Positions 45,879 through 58,320 of a stretch of DNA of 64,000 bases are shown here, one piece after another (position 1 is the stretch's first letter; the number at the start of each line of letters is the position of its first letter). The translations under genes were made by a program, and so were the position numbers. This DNA comes from Hibiscus mutabilis. Its lineage: Eukaryota > Streptophyta > Magnoliopsida > Malvales > Malvaceae. The notes beneath the pieces are model-generated. The model searched no databases. It was given only the letters and a program-made list of their open reading frames with translations, and was not told where the DNA came from. The stretch is taken from the NCBI GenBank assembly GCA_019671005.1, contig CM033744.1, positions 40,550,022 through 40,614,021 of the forward strand, read 5' to 3'.

Positions 45879-45892
45879 AGATTGTTAGAATA
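45879..45892 (+). other. Polypurine tract of the Copia element
   Basis: AAAAAGGGAGAG lies two bases ahead of the 3' LTR start TGTTAGAATA, where plus-strand synthesis would be primed. Confidence 0.8.
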
Positions 45893-46315
45893 TTTGTTTT
45901 GATATAATAATTGAAAATTAGTTTTGGACTAAATTGAAAAGATTTCAAAATATTTCTTATGTCGAAACAACTTGAAATTAAGTTTGCAAAGTTTTTGAGA
46001 TGTTTTGGATATATTTTAAAGTAGCCAAACTAACGTTTTCAGCATACCCGTACCGATACGGTATACCCCCGTATCGACACAGATAAGGGTTTGAGCTACA
46101 GTAATTTTTCAGTAGCCGAAAACCGTACCGATACGGATAGGATCGTACCGATACGCTTGTACGTGTACCGATCCTATTTTCAACATCCCCAACGGCTATT
46201 TTCCAACCGTCATTTGAATTGCAGGGCATACCGAAACGGGACAAGGTGTACCGATACACCGTACCGATACAGTCCAAGGCGTTTCGATACGGGCAACCAG
46301 AATGGGCATAACGGC
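45893..46315 (+). mobile_element. 3' LTR of the Copia element, left piece
   Basis: Matches 42974-43390 of the 5' LTR, including the GTACCGATAC words, and stops at GGCATAACGGC, where the gypsy element begins. Confidence 0.88.
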
Positions 46316-47553
46316 TGTAGCGATGTCCCCTCTTGCTAAAAAAGGTTTTATCTATTGTGTTTTTACTTTATTTTGAAAATAATGTCTTCCGCGTGAAGTT
46401 TTATAAAACCTGAGTTTTATTTAAAAATGGAGTCGCCACCGGCCACTCAAGGTGGACCGGGCACCGTAAAAAAAACCAGAGATTTCAAAATGTCGGGTTC
46501 GGGAGTCGGTTATGGATGGGGAAGGATTAGCACCCCCACACAGTCCAAAATTGGTACTTTAATAGTTACCGCTTTATTAATATTAGACTTTCAGGATTAA
46601 AGTGACGATTAAGTTAAAATTTAGTTATAAGTGTGGGTAAATTTTAAAGGCCCCGTTATCCGAGAATAAACGCTCAACCACTATCACTACGCTTGATACT
46701 GGCCCCGTTTACGCTCGGATAAAATGGCACCGCATTGACAAAATATATATCCGTTATGCAAACTTAAAAAACATGGCAAATATAAATAAATACATTGCGA
46801 TAAAAATATAATAAATACTAACATAATAAAATACTAATATAACATAAATAAAATGCTAATCTAAAATATACATACATAACTATTAATTTAACACATAAAT
46901 AAAAAACAAATCTAACATAAATAAAATACTAATATAAAACATACATACATAACTATTAATTTAACACATAAATAAAAACAAATCTAACATAAATAAAATA
47001 TTAATATAAAAACATAAATTTAAAACATAATAAATACTAATCTAAAACATAAATAAACATACAAACTAAAAAACACAATTTTAAATTAACTATTACTTCA
47101 CTAAATCATAAAAATTACAACACAAATAAAAAGGAAAGAAAATATATCTAACTAGGAGTTCGGATGACGAACCCCGACTGAACCCCACCGAGATCTACCA
47201 CGACCTCTCTAAAAAATAACTAGATCAGATCCAAAATAGGATCCCGATCGAACCGACTAGGACCGAGGGCACTACCCCGGTCCTTGGCTAGCCGGGAGCC
47301 GATGCCCCCTTATTTGGCCTTGTCATTGCCGATTTTTCCATGTGAATTCAATTGCAAATGCATGCCTATTTATAAGCAATTTCAAAAGGGGTGGGGGAGA
47401 GCCTGGGTGACGCGGGCAATGCTGCTCCACGTAGTTTTTCCTTTCTTTTTTTTAATTATTATTATATTTATTATTATTATTTTAAAAATAATAATATTAT
47501 TATTACAATAATACTAAAAATACTAAAAATCTGGACAAAAATGAGTGATTACA

Positions 47554-47570
47554 GTTGCCCCTCTTTGCTC
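47554..47570 (-). other. Polypurine tract of the gypsy element
   Basis: The minus strand reads GAGCAAAGAGGGGCAAC, immediately before the LTR start TGTAATCACTC. Confidence 0.78.
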
Positions 47571-47814
47571 ATTGTTGTGTAACAGGAATAGAGCAAAGAC
47601 AAGAATAACCATTTTTGTCCGATTTGGCTGAACTTCTCTCCTTTTGACGCGTGTCTTCTTTCTTCGGTAGATCTTCTTTCTCTTCGGCGCATGTCTTCTT
47701 TCTTGTCTTGATTGATCCACCTTGTCACTTTTGGGGAAGCAAAACCTTCAAAATAGGGGGCTGTTTGTTGGGGAAGCAAAATGAGTACGGCTTACTATGT
47801 TATTGACGACGATA

Positions 47815-49100
47815 ATACCTAAAGAGAGTTTGACCTAGCTGCAACACCGACGAAGAGGCATGATCTACAAAATTTGATCCAGCTGCAACATTGACGAGGA
47901 GGCAAGACCGATGGATGAAAGTTCTGATGTCTGATCCAGCTACAACTCTGACGAAGAGACAAGACCAGAAAATTGACAACTTATTCTTTTTCTCTTTTTC
48001 TTTTTTCTTTTCTACTTTTTTATTTTGCTCATTTTCTTTTCTTTTTTTCCTTTTTTCTTTTTTTTCTCTTTTTTTGAATTTCATTTTTGCCCTTTTTTTA
48101 GATACAACATTGATGAAACTTGAAAGTTGGTGAATTTTAACCAAGCTACAACACCGACGAAGAGGCATGGTCTAAAGTTAGTAATGTTGATCCAGCTACG
48201 ACACCGATGAAGAGGCAGGATCAAGAGTTAGTGAATTTGGTCTAGCTACAACACCGACGAAGAGGCAAAACCGGAAGTTAGTAGATTTGGTTCAGCTATA
48301 GCACCGACGAAGAGGCAGAACCGGAAGTTAAGTTTGACCAAGCTACAACACCGACGAAGAGGTAAGGTTTGAAGATTTGATCCAGCTACGACTCTAACGA
48401 AGAGGCAGGATCAGAGAGTTATATTTGACCAAGCTACAACACCGACGAAGAGGCAAGGTTTGAAGATTTGATCCAGCTACAACTCTGACGAAGAGGCAGG
48501 ATCAATGGATGAAAGTTCTGATATCTGATCCAGCTACAACTCTGACGAAGAGGCAGGATCGAAGGATTGAAATCTCATTTTGATTTTTTTTTTCATTTTC
48601 ATTTTCGTTTTTTCTTTTTTTCTTTTTTTTTTGAATTTCATTTTTGCTTTTTTCATTTTTTTTCTCTTACTTTTTTCTTCATTTTTTCAAGAAACAACAT
48701 TGATAAAATTTGAAAATTAGTAAATTTTGCCCAAGCTACAACACCAACGAAGAGGCATGGTCTAAAGTTAGTAATGTTGATCCAGCTACGACACTGACGA
48801 AGAGGCAGGATCAAGAGTTAGTGAATTTGGTCTAGGTACAACACCGACGAAGAGGCAAGACCTGAAGTTAGTAGATTTGGTTTAGCTATAGCACCGACGA
48901 AGAGGCAGAACCGGAAGTTAAGTTTGACCAAGCTACAACACCGACGAAGAGGTAAGGTTTGAAGATTTGATCCAGCTACGACTCTAACGAAGAGGCAAGA
49001 TCAGAGAGTTATATTTGACCAAGCTACAACACTGACGAAGAGGCAAGGTCTGAAGATTTGATCCAGCTACTACACCGACTAAGAGGCAGGATCAGATAGT
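47815..49100. repeat. Minisatellite in the 3' part of the gypsy element
   Basis: About 20 units of roughly 50 bp share the core ACACCGACGAAGAGGCA, joined by variable spacers such as GATCAAGAGTTAGTGAATTT. Two T-rich blocks (about 47985-48090 and 48575-48690) break the array. The block starting at 48141 is repeated at 48731 (offset 590 bp), so there is a higher-order unit. The element runs on the minus strand, so this is its 3' untranslated end. Confidence 0.88.
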
Positions 49101-49109
49101 TTTCTTCTT

Positions 49110-49320
49110 CTTCTTCTTTTTTCTTCATTTTTTGATTTTCCCTTCATTTTTGCTCTTTTTCATTTTTTTTCTCTTTTCTTCTTCTTTTTTTTTCAATATT
49201 TTCTTTTTTCTTCTCTTTTTTTGTTTTTTTTGTTTTTTTCTTCTTTTTTATTTTTTTGATTTTTTCTCTCTTTTGTTGATTTTTTTCTAATTTTTTCTTT
49301 TTTGATTGATTTTTTAGTTA
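49110..49320. repeat. T-rich tract
   Basis: About 200 bp of TTTTTTCTT-type sequence inside the gypsy element (poly-purine on its coding strand). Confidence 0.7.
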
Positions 49321-49359
49321 TAATTATAATAAAAAGGTAAATTCCGAGTAAAATTTAGG

Positions 49360-49620
49360 TCTAGTTGCAACATCGTCGAAGAGGCAAGACCTGGAGAGGA
49401 TTTGATCTGTCACACCACTGACGGAGAGACTAGATCAGCAAAATATGAGACCCGCTACACCACTGACGGAGAGACAGGACCGAATGGAAAATCTGATATG
49501 CAACACCACCGACGGAGGCAAGATCTACATTAAATTGGTGTACCACCACTGACGGAGGCATGATTTGCAAGATGTTGGATGATTGCGTCACTGACAGCGA
49601 GACAATGTCTGGAAAAAAAT
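49360..49620. repeat. Second, diverged minisatellite
   Basis: About six units with the core CACCACTGACGGAGAGAC, related to the larger array but with a different consensus. Confidence 0.7.
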
Positions 49621-51539
49621 TGTTCTGCCTCTCTATTGGTAGAGGGTAAGATCTGGAATGAGTTGTTTCTGTTGGCAAGAGTGATAGTAGGGAAGATGTT
49701 GGCGTTCGTCACACCATCATTGGAGGAATAAAAAAAACATTGGTCAATAATTGTCAAATATTGTCGCTGATACCGTTTATTTAGATGTTTCAGCATCTTC
49801 TGTTTGGCCTCTTCCATGAATAAGGTTGGTCATCATACCATTGCCCCCATGTTGAGGATGTTCAGTCTCTTTTGGGAATATGTTTATATGTACAAGCAAA
49901 AATGAGTGAATGCATCTAATTTTATGCCTAAATGCATGTCTCTATCCTAAATGCATTGTGATTTTGGTGTATGCATTTAAACTAAATGTACGAGTTATGC
50001 AAAAATGATTCAATGCAAGATGAATGCAACTACATGCATGAATGTGACATGATTTTTTTCGATCCTCAAAAGGATGCCCTTGACTCCTCACTGGTCCAGT
50101 TAGGATCTTGGTTTTTTTGCGTGTGACGGTGCCCTAACCTCTTCTTGGGTTCGATCATCCATCTGGTGCATGCCCCAACATTTTGTTCGTTCTTATGCTA
50201 TCGTCTGCTACTGCTCTTGAATTTGACACTTTGAGTGCGGATTCTGTTGCCCCATAAGTTGAGTTCATAAATTGTGTGTTGGTTCATGGCAGCTCATTAT
50301 TATTATTTTTTGGATTAGGTGCAGTTTTGCAGACTATGATCGATGTAGACATTTTAGGGGTACAAGGGTTTGACTTGGCAATGAAGGCTGGACCTTGGCA
50401 AAGAATGCCCCTAGACTGGGGCTTTGTTAGGGCACAATTTTTGTAAAAGATGTGGAGGGTGCTTTTGGACATGCCCCAATATCAAACTCTTGTAAGAGCC
50501 TCTGTAAGGTGCTAGATTAACCAACTCCATTGTATTTAATGGGGCAACCAGGGGACCGGCTTTAAATTTTTCAAAATGTATGCATGTAAATGCGAAATGC
50601 ATGTCCTAAATGCGAAAGTATTGACTCAAAAATGGTTCCCATGGCTCAACTTCCGAACTCATGGGATTCATTTGCAACTTTGAATATTGCCTTGATATCT
50701 AGAGTGCTAGATTTTTTCCCGATGATAATTTTTTAAATTGAGAACCAGTCGTGAATCAACATTTCATGTTGGTAAAATGCAAAAAAATTAAAGTGTTATG
50801 ATATGTCATGCAGTGAATACCAAAATGAGCAGATATGATGTGATCACAAAAATGGGTCAATTTGAAATTAGGGTAAAAATGAAAGATTTCTAATCGGGTA
50901 AACCACTTGAACCAACACCCCAATGTAATGCAAATGCAATGATGTATGCAAAAAAGGGTAAAACAAAAAAGAAAATGAGTCAGTACCGGATAAGATCAAT
51001 AACACATAAATAGAAGAACAATTTAGATAAGGCAAACAAGCAAAGCAACCTTATTTACATCCCGTCTAAAACACCTAGGTTATCCGCATGGCTCTAAAAA
51101 GGTGGGTTTCTATATGTTCTCTACATGCAGTTTTGGTGCTAAGAGGTATCCAAATTGTCTTTGCTGTCCCCTACTAAGAGTAGCAAGGCCCCCGGTCATC
51201 ACCCATTATAGGCTCATTTCAACCAGATTCAATTCAGGGGGACCCATTCGCTTATGCCTGCACGAAGGAACGATATCCTTACGAAAGCATAAGGTACTCG
51301 AGCCCCGAAGGTACTTGCTAGGCCTACACGGAGGAACGATATCCTTACGAAAGTATTAGCATTCCCCCCACTTAAAAGGACGAGTTTATATGCCAAATTT
51401 TAAATGCGTTAAAATAAACGCGCAATTATAATCGAATGTTAATTTAATAGTCACTTCAATCCAGAATTTCCGATATTAATAAAGCGGTAATTATTTGAAA
51501 AAAGCTCGACTTTCTTATTTTTTGAAAAAACAAAAATCT
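49621..51539 (-). other. Non-coding interior of the gypsy element
   Basis: No gag, protease, reverse transcriptase or integrase motif can be read on either strand. Short minus-strand frames (for example 50411-50602) have no domain. ATGCAWATGC-like words are frequent near 49900-50050. This is expected for a large non-autonomous derivative. Confidence 0.6.
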
Positions 51540-51556
51540 CCCCAGCGGAGTCGCCA
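51540..51556 (-). other. Primer-binding site (Arg tRNA type)
   Basis: The minus strand TGGCGACTCCGCTGGGG starts two bases after the LTR end and is complementary to the 3' end of a plant arginine tRNA (ending in GGAGTCG plus CCA). This is typical for Ogre/Tat gypsy elements. Confidence 0.78.
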
Positions 51557-52781
51557 TCTGTAGCGATATCCCCTCTCGCTAAAAAAAGGTTTTATCTATT
51601 GTGTTTTTACTTTGTTTTGAAAATAATGTCTTCCGCATGGAGTTTTATAAAACCCGAGTTTTATTTAAAAATGGAGTCGCCACCGACCACTCAAGGTGGA
51701 CCGGACACCGTAAAAAAACCAGAGATTTCAAAATGTCATGTTCAGGAGTCAGTTACGGATGGGGATGGATTAGCACCCCCACACCGCCCAAAATTGGTAC
51801 TTTAATAATTACCACTTTATTAATATTAGACTTTCCGGATTAAAGCGACGATTAAGTTAAAATTTGGTTATAAGTGCGAGTAAATTTTAAAGGCTTCGTT
51901 ATCCGAGAATAAACGCCCAACCACTATCACTACGCCTGATACTGGCCCCGTTTACGCTCGGATAAAAGTGCACCGCATTGACAAAATATATATCCGTTAT
52001 GCAAACTTAAAAAAACATGGCAAATATAAACAAATACATTGTGATAAAAATATAAATAAATACTAACATAATAAAATATTAATATAACATAAATAAAATA
52101 CTAATCTAAAACATACATACATAACTATTAATTTAACACATAAATAAAAACAAATTTAACATAAATAAAATACTAATCTAAAACATACATACAAAACTAT
52201 TAATTTAACACATAAATAAAAACAAATCTAACATAAATAAAATATTAATATAAAATATAAATTTAAAACATAAAAAATACTAATCTAAAACATAAATAAA
52301 CATACAAACTAAAAAACACAATTTTAAATTAACTACTACTTCATTAAATCATAAAAATTACAACACAAATAAAAAGGAAAGAAAATATACCTAACTGGGA
52401 GCTCGAATGACTAACCCCGACTGAACCCCACCGAGATCTACCACGACCTCTCAAAAAACTAACTAGATCGGATCTAAAATAGGACCCCGATCGAACCAAC
52501 TAAGACCGAGGGCACTGCCCCGATCCTTGGCTAGCCGGGAGCCGATGCCCCCTTATTTGGCCTTGCCATTGCCGATTTTTCCATGTGAATTCAATTGCAA
52601 ATGCATGCCTATTTATAGGCAATTTCAAAAGAGGTGAGGGAGAGCCGGGGTGACGTGAGCAATGCTGCTCCACGTAGTTTTTCATTTTTTAATTATTATT
52701 ATATTTATTATTATATTTTAAAAATTAATAATATTATTATTACAATAATACTAAAAATTCGAACAAAAATGAGTGATTAAA

Positions 52782-53445
52782 ATGGCTAGTACCTGTACTA
52801 ATACGAGTACACGCGTACCGATACGGACAGCTGCAGAACTGCATTTATTGTAGGAAATAGAGGCTCCAACGGCTCCAATTCAATCCCAACGGTCTTCAAC
52901 AACTAGGAACTCATTTGAGAGTATAAAAGGGACATCCAAGCTTCACTGACAACTAATGATAAAAAAGCCAACAACATTATGATGCAAAAAGAGTCTTAGT
53001 ACTTAATTGTTGTAATTTTTGTATAGACAAACACTTGTAAGCTTAATTGTTATCATATGCTCAAGTGTTCTAGGTTTTGGGTGAGAGCAAGAGTGCAAAT
53101 ACATACCTTGTAAAGGGGATTTTATTGTTTGCTTTTATTTTCTCTTGTTTGAGAGTATTCTCAAAGCTTGGGTTGTAAGCTTTTGATGCGAGACTTAGTA
53201 ATCGAGTCTAGGTTGTAAAGGTTGCCTCCTAAGCCTTGTAAAAGGGGAAGAAATCTTAGTGGATTTGGAAAATCCTTAGCGGGTAAGCTAAGGTAGTGAA
53301 TGTAGAGCTTGGTTATAAGCTCGAACCACTCTAAAATCATTGTGTTATGTTTCTTTTTATTTTTATCGCTTCCACCACCATTCACCCTTTAGCAACTTCT
53401 TCACCACTTGGCAAGCAAGACGGTTGAAGGATTTCGAGCCCAACA
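52782..53445 (+). mobile_element. 3' LTR of the Copia element, right piece
   Basis: Resumes with ATGGCTAGTACCTGTAC and matches 43386-44042, including the TATA box (52922) and the end AGCCCAACA. The 5-bp flanks of the whole Copia element (AGCAT and TAGAT) agree poorly, so its target duplication is uncertain. Confidence 0.85.
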
Positions 53446-53976
53446 TAGATTTTAAATCCGAAAAAAATGGAAAAGTGTGGCGGAAGACTCAAGGACGGAG
53501 GTATAACAAGATCATACATTTTATTTGTGGTGTACGAATTATACCAAGATCGAACCAACTCAAATTGGATCTTTGTGGTTATTGTACATTGAATGGTCTC
53601 TTAATTTTTCTTTTTAAAGTCGAAGATCTGGATTTTAGAAGAAGAGTCTAAATCATAATAAGGTAAAGTTGAGTACATCTATGGAGTGAGTGAGTGAGTG
53701 AAAGTTCGTCTTGTCTATCATGAAGATGGATATCAGAAGAGAGCGTGGATTATCAACCACCACCTTATCATTCCTGGGCTGACCCTAGCAATGTCTACTA
53801 AACATCAATGCAGATATCTAAATCGAATTAGTTTGAAGTTTCTAGACCAGACTATGAGCACCATGAATACTGAACTCAGGGACTGGCAATTAAAAGTAAA
53901 TGTCTAACACGAAACACGACGCCTTCGAAAAGGCATTGGGGAGGCCAGAGCAACAAAAAGAACCCACCCTCGAGGC
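53446..53976. other. Spacer 3' of ULTRAPETALA
   Basis: No gene is recognised. The plus-strand frames of 69-103 codons show no domain. It likely contains the 3' UTR of the minus-strand gene beyond 53900. Confidence 0.4.
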
Positions 53977-56124
53977 TCAAACTTCGGCATTCCTAATGAA
54001 GTCGATGCAAGTTTGGCAATTGCAATCACTGAAACGGCAAATTTCACACCCGAAGCACACACAGGAAGTACAACCCTTGCACATTGGAGAACGGGGGCAG
54101 CACCTGTATGCCCTGCGACTTGCTCGCTCTTCATCATCATCGCACGTTATACTGAAATGTGAAAATTAGTTAACCATAAGCCAGAGTGTATGTTGCCAAC
54201 TTGCATTAACATATAGCAAATGCTGAGAGTATTCGTATTCTATATTTGCATGCATGGAAACAAATTCAGCGTAGCATCACTTATAACCACTTGAAAGGAT
54301 TAGTTGGGCTAAAAGTTCTGTGCACAACCCTTAAAATGTTCACATAAAATACTAACAATGAAGAAAGTCCTCTACATTGGGAGTATTTTCTACACAGGCA
54401 TAACAATGAAGATAGTTTAAACAATCAAAGAACAAATAATTAAATATTTTTTACTTCTATCTCAAGACTCAAAAGCAATAAAAATTGTTATTTAGGCAAA
54501 AACCCAAGTGATATTCTTTAGTTTCTGGGCCATATTAAAGACTAAGTGAAATGTTATTTGGGCTTGACCATCAGCTCATTGTACAGGCCCAATTTTTAAT
54601 TAGACAAATTTCCCCCCGAGTTTCTTGATCTTGACCTTCTTTGGCCACTGTTGCTTTGGTGTAGCAGTGACTTCTTTTTCTATAGGATATGTTTTGAAAA
54701 AAATAGTGTCTTATCATTATGTCATCTAAAAGGAATAATATTTTATTTTTTTCGCATCGGACCGAGTCAGATACATGTGTCAAAAACGTGTCCGTGTCAA
54801 ACAGACACTGCTACGCCATGCTCATGCCTCCCTAGGTGGTCATACTCCAATATACATATGCAATTAGAGATCAAGAAGTGTTTTGTTACCATATGCATTA
54901 TCTATAGGGGTTCAAAAGAAAGTATTAAGTCCATACGCATGCTTTAGAATTACTAATGCCTTGATGCGCATGAGGCAACATGCTTGAATGTAACAAATGC
55001 GATTTAGCAGATAAGAACATAATCAACAATGGGGAGACAAACCTGTCATATAGAAGATCAGAACACTTCCAGTTCGCATCTGCTAAAGCATCATGGTGAA
55101 TCCGACATTCCTCTTTCGTCCGCAATCGAAATCTTCTCTCCTTGTTACACCTGCTACAGCGAACAAACTCATCGCGGTGACGAACTCTTCCATTATGGGA
55201 CTTATGGATACTTTTTGATGCTTGATTGTAGTATTTCAGAAATGCAGTCTTTGATAGTGAAACCTTCTCCCCATTAACTATCAGCCAAACATTATTTTTC
55301 CACTTTCTAGCTGTCTCTCTTCCGGAATGCTTCTCAAATGCAGCAGGAGTCAACTTGTCTGGTCATTGTAATTAGCAATTTAGCACCCACACAATTAGAA
55401 AGGAAAAGAAGAGACCTTTAACATTTGATAGGGAAGTAAAAAGTAACTAGGACTGTCAGAATAAGGAGAAAAACTATTAAACAGTAAAGGCAGAGATCAT
55501 TGTACACTACAGACAACTTAAGCCAGTATTATCGGAATTTAAACTTATACAAGACAACATGAGCATTTAAGTTAAAACTACAAACAGCATATGGAATGCC
55601 ATTAGAATTTTAGGACAGAACAGCATATGCATGAATATGTTGTTTTGGTACAAACTACAAACCAAGGTAAAACCGGTTCACTGAGACAAAACAACATACA
55701 CAAATTGTGTAAAACAGAAACCAAAGCCAAAAGACTCAAGCTTTCCCCATCATCCACTTCCCACTCTATAAAAAAAAAATTGGATTAAATAAGAGAAAGC
55801 GACAGCCATTAACGTCAAATGCACCGCATTGAACACGCACAAAAAACAAAACCCATTTCTCAGCAGCATCAAAGGAGGAAGAAAAGAAGTATGGGGAGAA
55901 GGAAAGGAGAGACCTTCATTGCAACCAGGGGTGCATTCGCATGCGATTTCAAGGTGACCATTAGAGAAAACCCTAAGCTTGCCAACGGCATCACCATACC
56001 TATGGCTAGTACACCCGCATGTCACTTCTACAAAATCCCCGCCTTTCTTCAATCCACTTACCTCCCTCAACTCCTCTTGGCTGAACATCATCGATCCACT
56101 TTCATTTCCTACCCCATTCTCCAT
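53977..56124 (-). CDS. ULT1: ULTRAPETALA-type developmental regulator
   Basis: Three minus-strand exons (55914-56124, 55043-55358, 53977-54151) join in frame to 233 aa, close to the roughly 237 aa of Arabidopsis ULT1. The start at 56124 was chosen because MENGVGNESGSMMFSQEELR matches the family N-terminus and a further upstream ATG has no homologous sequence. Residues 30-110 form the SAND-like part (GDFVEVTCGCTSHRYGDAVG, LEIACECTPGC). TPAAFEKHSGRETARKWKNN and HRDEFVRCSRCNKERRFRLR follow. The C-terminus is Cys-rich (KGCTSCVCFGCEICRFSDCN). ULT1 is a nuclear trithorax-group-type factor that limits shoot and floral meristem size and promotes AGAMOUS expression in Arabidopsis. Intron 2 is long (about 890 bp). 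All splice sites are GT/AG and no lesion is seen. Whether this is the ULT1 or ULT2 orthologue cannot be settled here. Confidence 0.93.
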
Positions 56125-56460
56125 TTCTCTTTTTCTCTCTCTCCAACAAAACTCCCGACGTTTCCACGCACACACACGCAACTCCAGAAAGTTCAAAGTA
56201 GAGAAAAATCGAATCAACCAGAGAAGTGGATTATATGAAAAACGCTGAAAAGAAGAGGGGATTTTATAAGAATAAGAGGGACTACAAACAAAAGAAAAGG
56301 GCAGGAATTAATAACAGGCACCTTTATGGGGATTCCTAGTGGAGAATAAATTGAAGAGAGAGAGGATGAGTTGGCGAAGGAAACAAATACCGTGGGTTGA
56401 AGGAGAGAGTAGGAGTCAAATCTAAGTGCCACTTGCATGACATAACATGAGAAAGAGTAA
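56125..56460 (-). promoter_or_regulatory. 5' region of ULTRAPETALA
   Basis: This GA/CT-rich stretch upstream of the start codon contains CTCTCTTTTTCTC-type pyrimidine tracts, as common in plant leaders. No definite TATA box is assigned. Confidence 0.35.
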
Positions 56461-58312
56461 AATTTGAGTACGGATTTGAATGTGAAACTTCTGTTTTGAG
56501 GATTAAATTGTATGTTTTAAATTTTTTTGGGATATATTTAAAAATTTAAAGTATAATGGTTAAATTGTGAATTTTAGCAAAATCAGTATGAAATTATAAA
56601 ATATTTGATTATTTGAGGTCAAAATATAAAATCTAAAAAGTTTAGTGTCACTTCTGAGAACTCAAAAAATTAAATGATTTTAATTTTAAGAGTATAACAT
56701 GTGAGTTTAGTCGTATAACAGTCCAATAATGGAATTAAAAAAAATTCTTAACAATTTAATAAAAGTTTTTAGGTTATGATGTCATATTAAAAGCGCTATA
56801 AAAATTTAATGACTACTAATAGAATTTATTATAAATTAAAATCTTTTGTTATCCTTTCGATTATTAAAGATTTTATCCTAATTAATCTTAATTGACTCGT
56901 ATTATACATTGACTTTGACATCTCAAATTTATAATTTATTTAAATAATATTAAATTATTTACCACTTTAATTAACCTCATATATTATATTAAATATTTAT
57001 TGGCCTCTATTGCTGTTTCCGATACTCCAAGCGACACCTGTGCATAACTCTGCTCTGCTCTACCAGACCATAACCCTAACTTCAACTGTGTTGTAGAGTC
57101 GAATAGATTAAGATTTTTAAAAAAGTTAGATTTGATTTTTGAAATTTCTTTTATAGGAAAAAGCTTTTCCTTCAGGAAATATTGTTCATAAATATTTTAT
57201 TTATTTAAAAATATTTTTTATAATAATGATAAACATTTGAATTTTAAATTAAATAATCTAAAAAAAAATATATCGCACTTTTAAAAAATAATGTAAATAA
57301 TCCTTTGTCAAACTGAGTACATTAAAGAGTTCCACTAATTAGTCTAAGGACTAAAGATTGTGTACGAGTTTGAATCTTAGCATAAAAGTATAATTTTTAA
57401 ATTATTCTCACCGTTTATTAGAAGACATAAATTCAAACGTGCTTAAACGCATAATGTCATCCAATTTTAATTCAATTTCACTTTATATTTCAAGCCATTT
57501 ATTAGATGAACAATTCAATACATCAAATTTGTAATTAAATGAATAATTGTACAGTTCATTAGAATTTATGAAAAAAAGTAAAATAAATCCAAGTTGTTTT
57601 ATAGTATTTTTTAGTTAATTGTATTTAAGGTCGAAAATTTCCAAATGACAGCCTAAGGACTAGGACACCATAAAAGACAATTACCTAAATTCAATTCCAC
57701 GTCAAATCCATAAATGTAATTCCATTTCATGACAAAAATGTTAGGTTGATCACAAGGAAAATCATCAGCAAAATGGCATTCATGTCAAATGTGATTTATT
57801 GAAAACAATAAATTAAGAGCTTAAAGGGCCTGCATCCATTGAACCACTGTTACGTAAAGGAACATTCGCACGATTTTTTTGTTAGGGGTGTGAACTATTA
57901 AAGAGTTATATTATAAATTTAGGGATATAAAATTATAAAATTTTAGAGAGTGCGGACGTAAATCATCAATATAAAATACATAAAAATATATGAGAATTTA
58001 AAATTTTTAAGAGATATGACTGTTCCTCTAACACCTTTCGGTCCATTCCGACTGCGTGTATATATAACTTTGACCGAATCGTTACCCCTCGTCTTGCCAG
58101 CAACATGCATGGCTAATTCGCAGTGGTCCACACAAGCTTGATACTCCATCATAATTTCAAGATGTCTAATGATTTTGCTTACTCTTAAACTTTTTTTTTA
58201 AAAAAATCATTTTAATCCTTCAATATTTTCCATCTACTTTCGCCTTCGACTTTTCGTTTTTTTTTTTTGTCTAGTTAAACCAAATGATAGAGAAAGTTAC
58301 ACGCATTTGAAG
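56461..58312. other. Gene-free AT-rich DNA
   Basis: No gene, RNA or clear repeat border is seen over 1.8 kb. The 69-residue minus-strand frame at 57943-58152 is in a slightly GC-richer patch but has no recognisable domain. Confidence 0.5.
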
Positions 58313-58320
58313 CTCACATG

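Larger units (their letters stand above)
46316..52781 (-). mobile_element. Ty3/gypsy Tat/Ogre-type non-autonomous element nested in the Copia LTR
   Basis: Two closely similar LTRs (46316-47553 and 51559-52781; minus-strand ends TGTAATCACTC...ATCGCTACA) bound a 4.0-kb interior. On the minus strand a 17-nt site complementary to an Arg tRNA 3' end follows LTR 51559-52781. A polypurine tract precedes LTR 46316-47553, and a TATAAATAGG box lies in the LTR near 47365. The orientation is therefore minus. Flanks ACGGC and ATGGC form a 5-bp target duplication with one change, and the Copia LTR resumes exactly on the far side. An Arg-tRNA primer is a known trait of Ogre-type elements. No gag-pol frame of useful length is present. 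The interior carries the tandem repeats listed separately. Confidence 0.87.

Noticed and set aside
47815..49100. Regular short repeats with variable spacers, resembling a CRISPR array
   Set aside because: The genome is a plant nucleus, the repeats are imperfect and of varying period, there are higher-order copies, and the block lies inside an LTR element with clear ends.
57943..58152. 69-residue minus-strand frame as a gene
   Set aside because: No recognised domain, no exon partners and no conservation signal that can be judged here.
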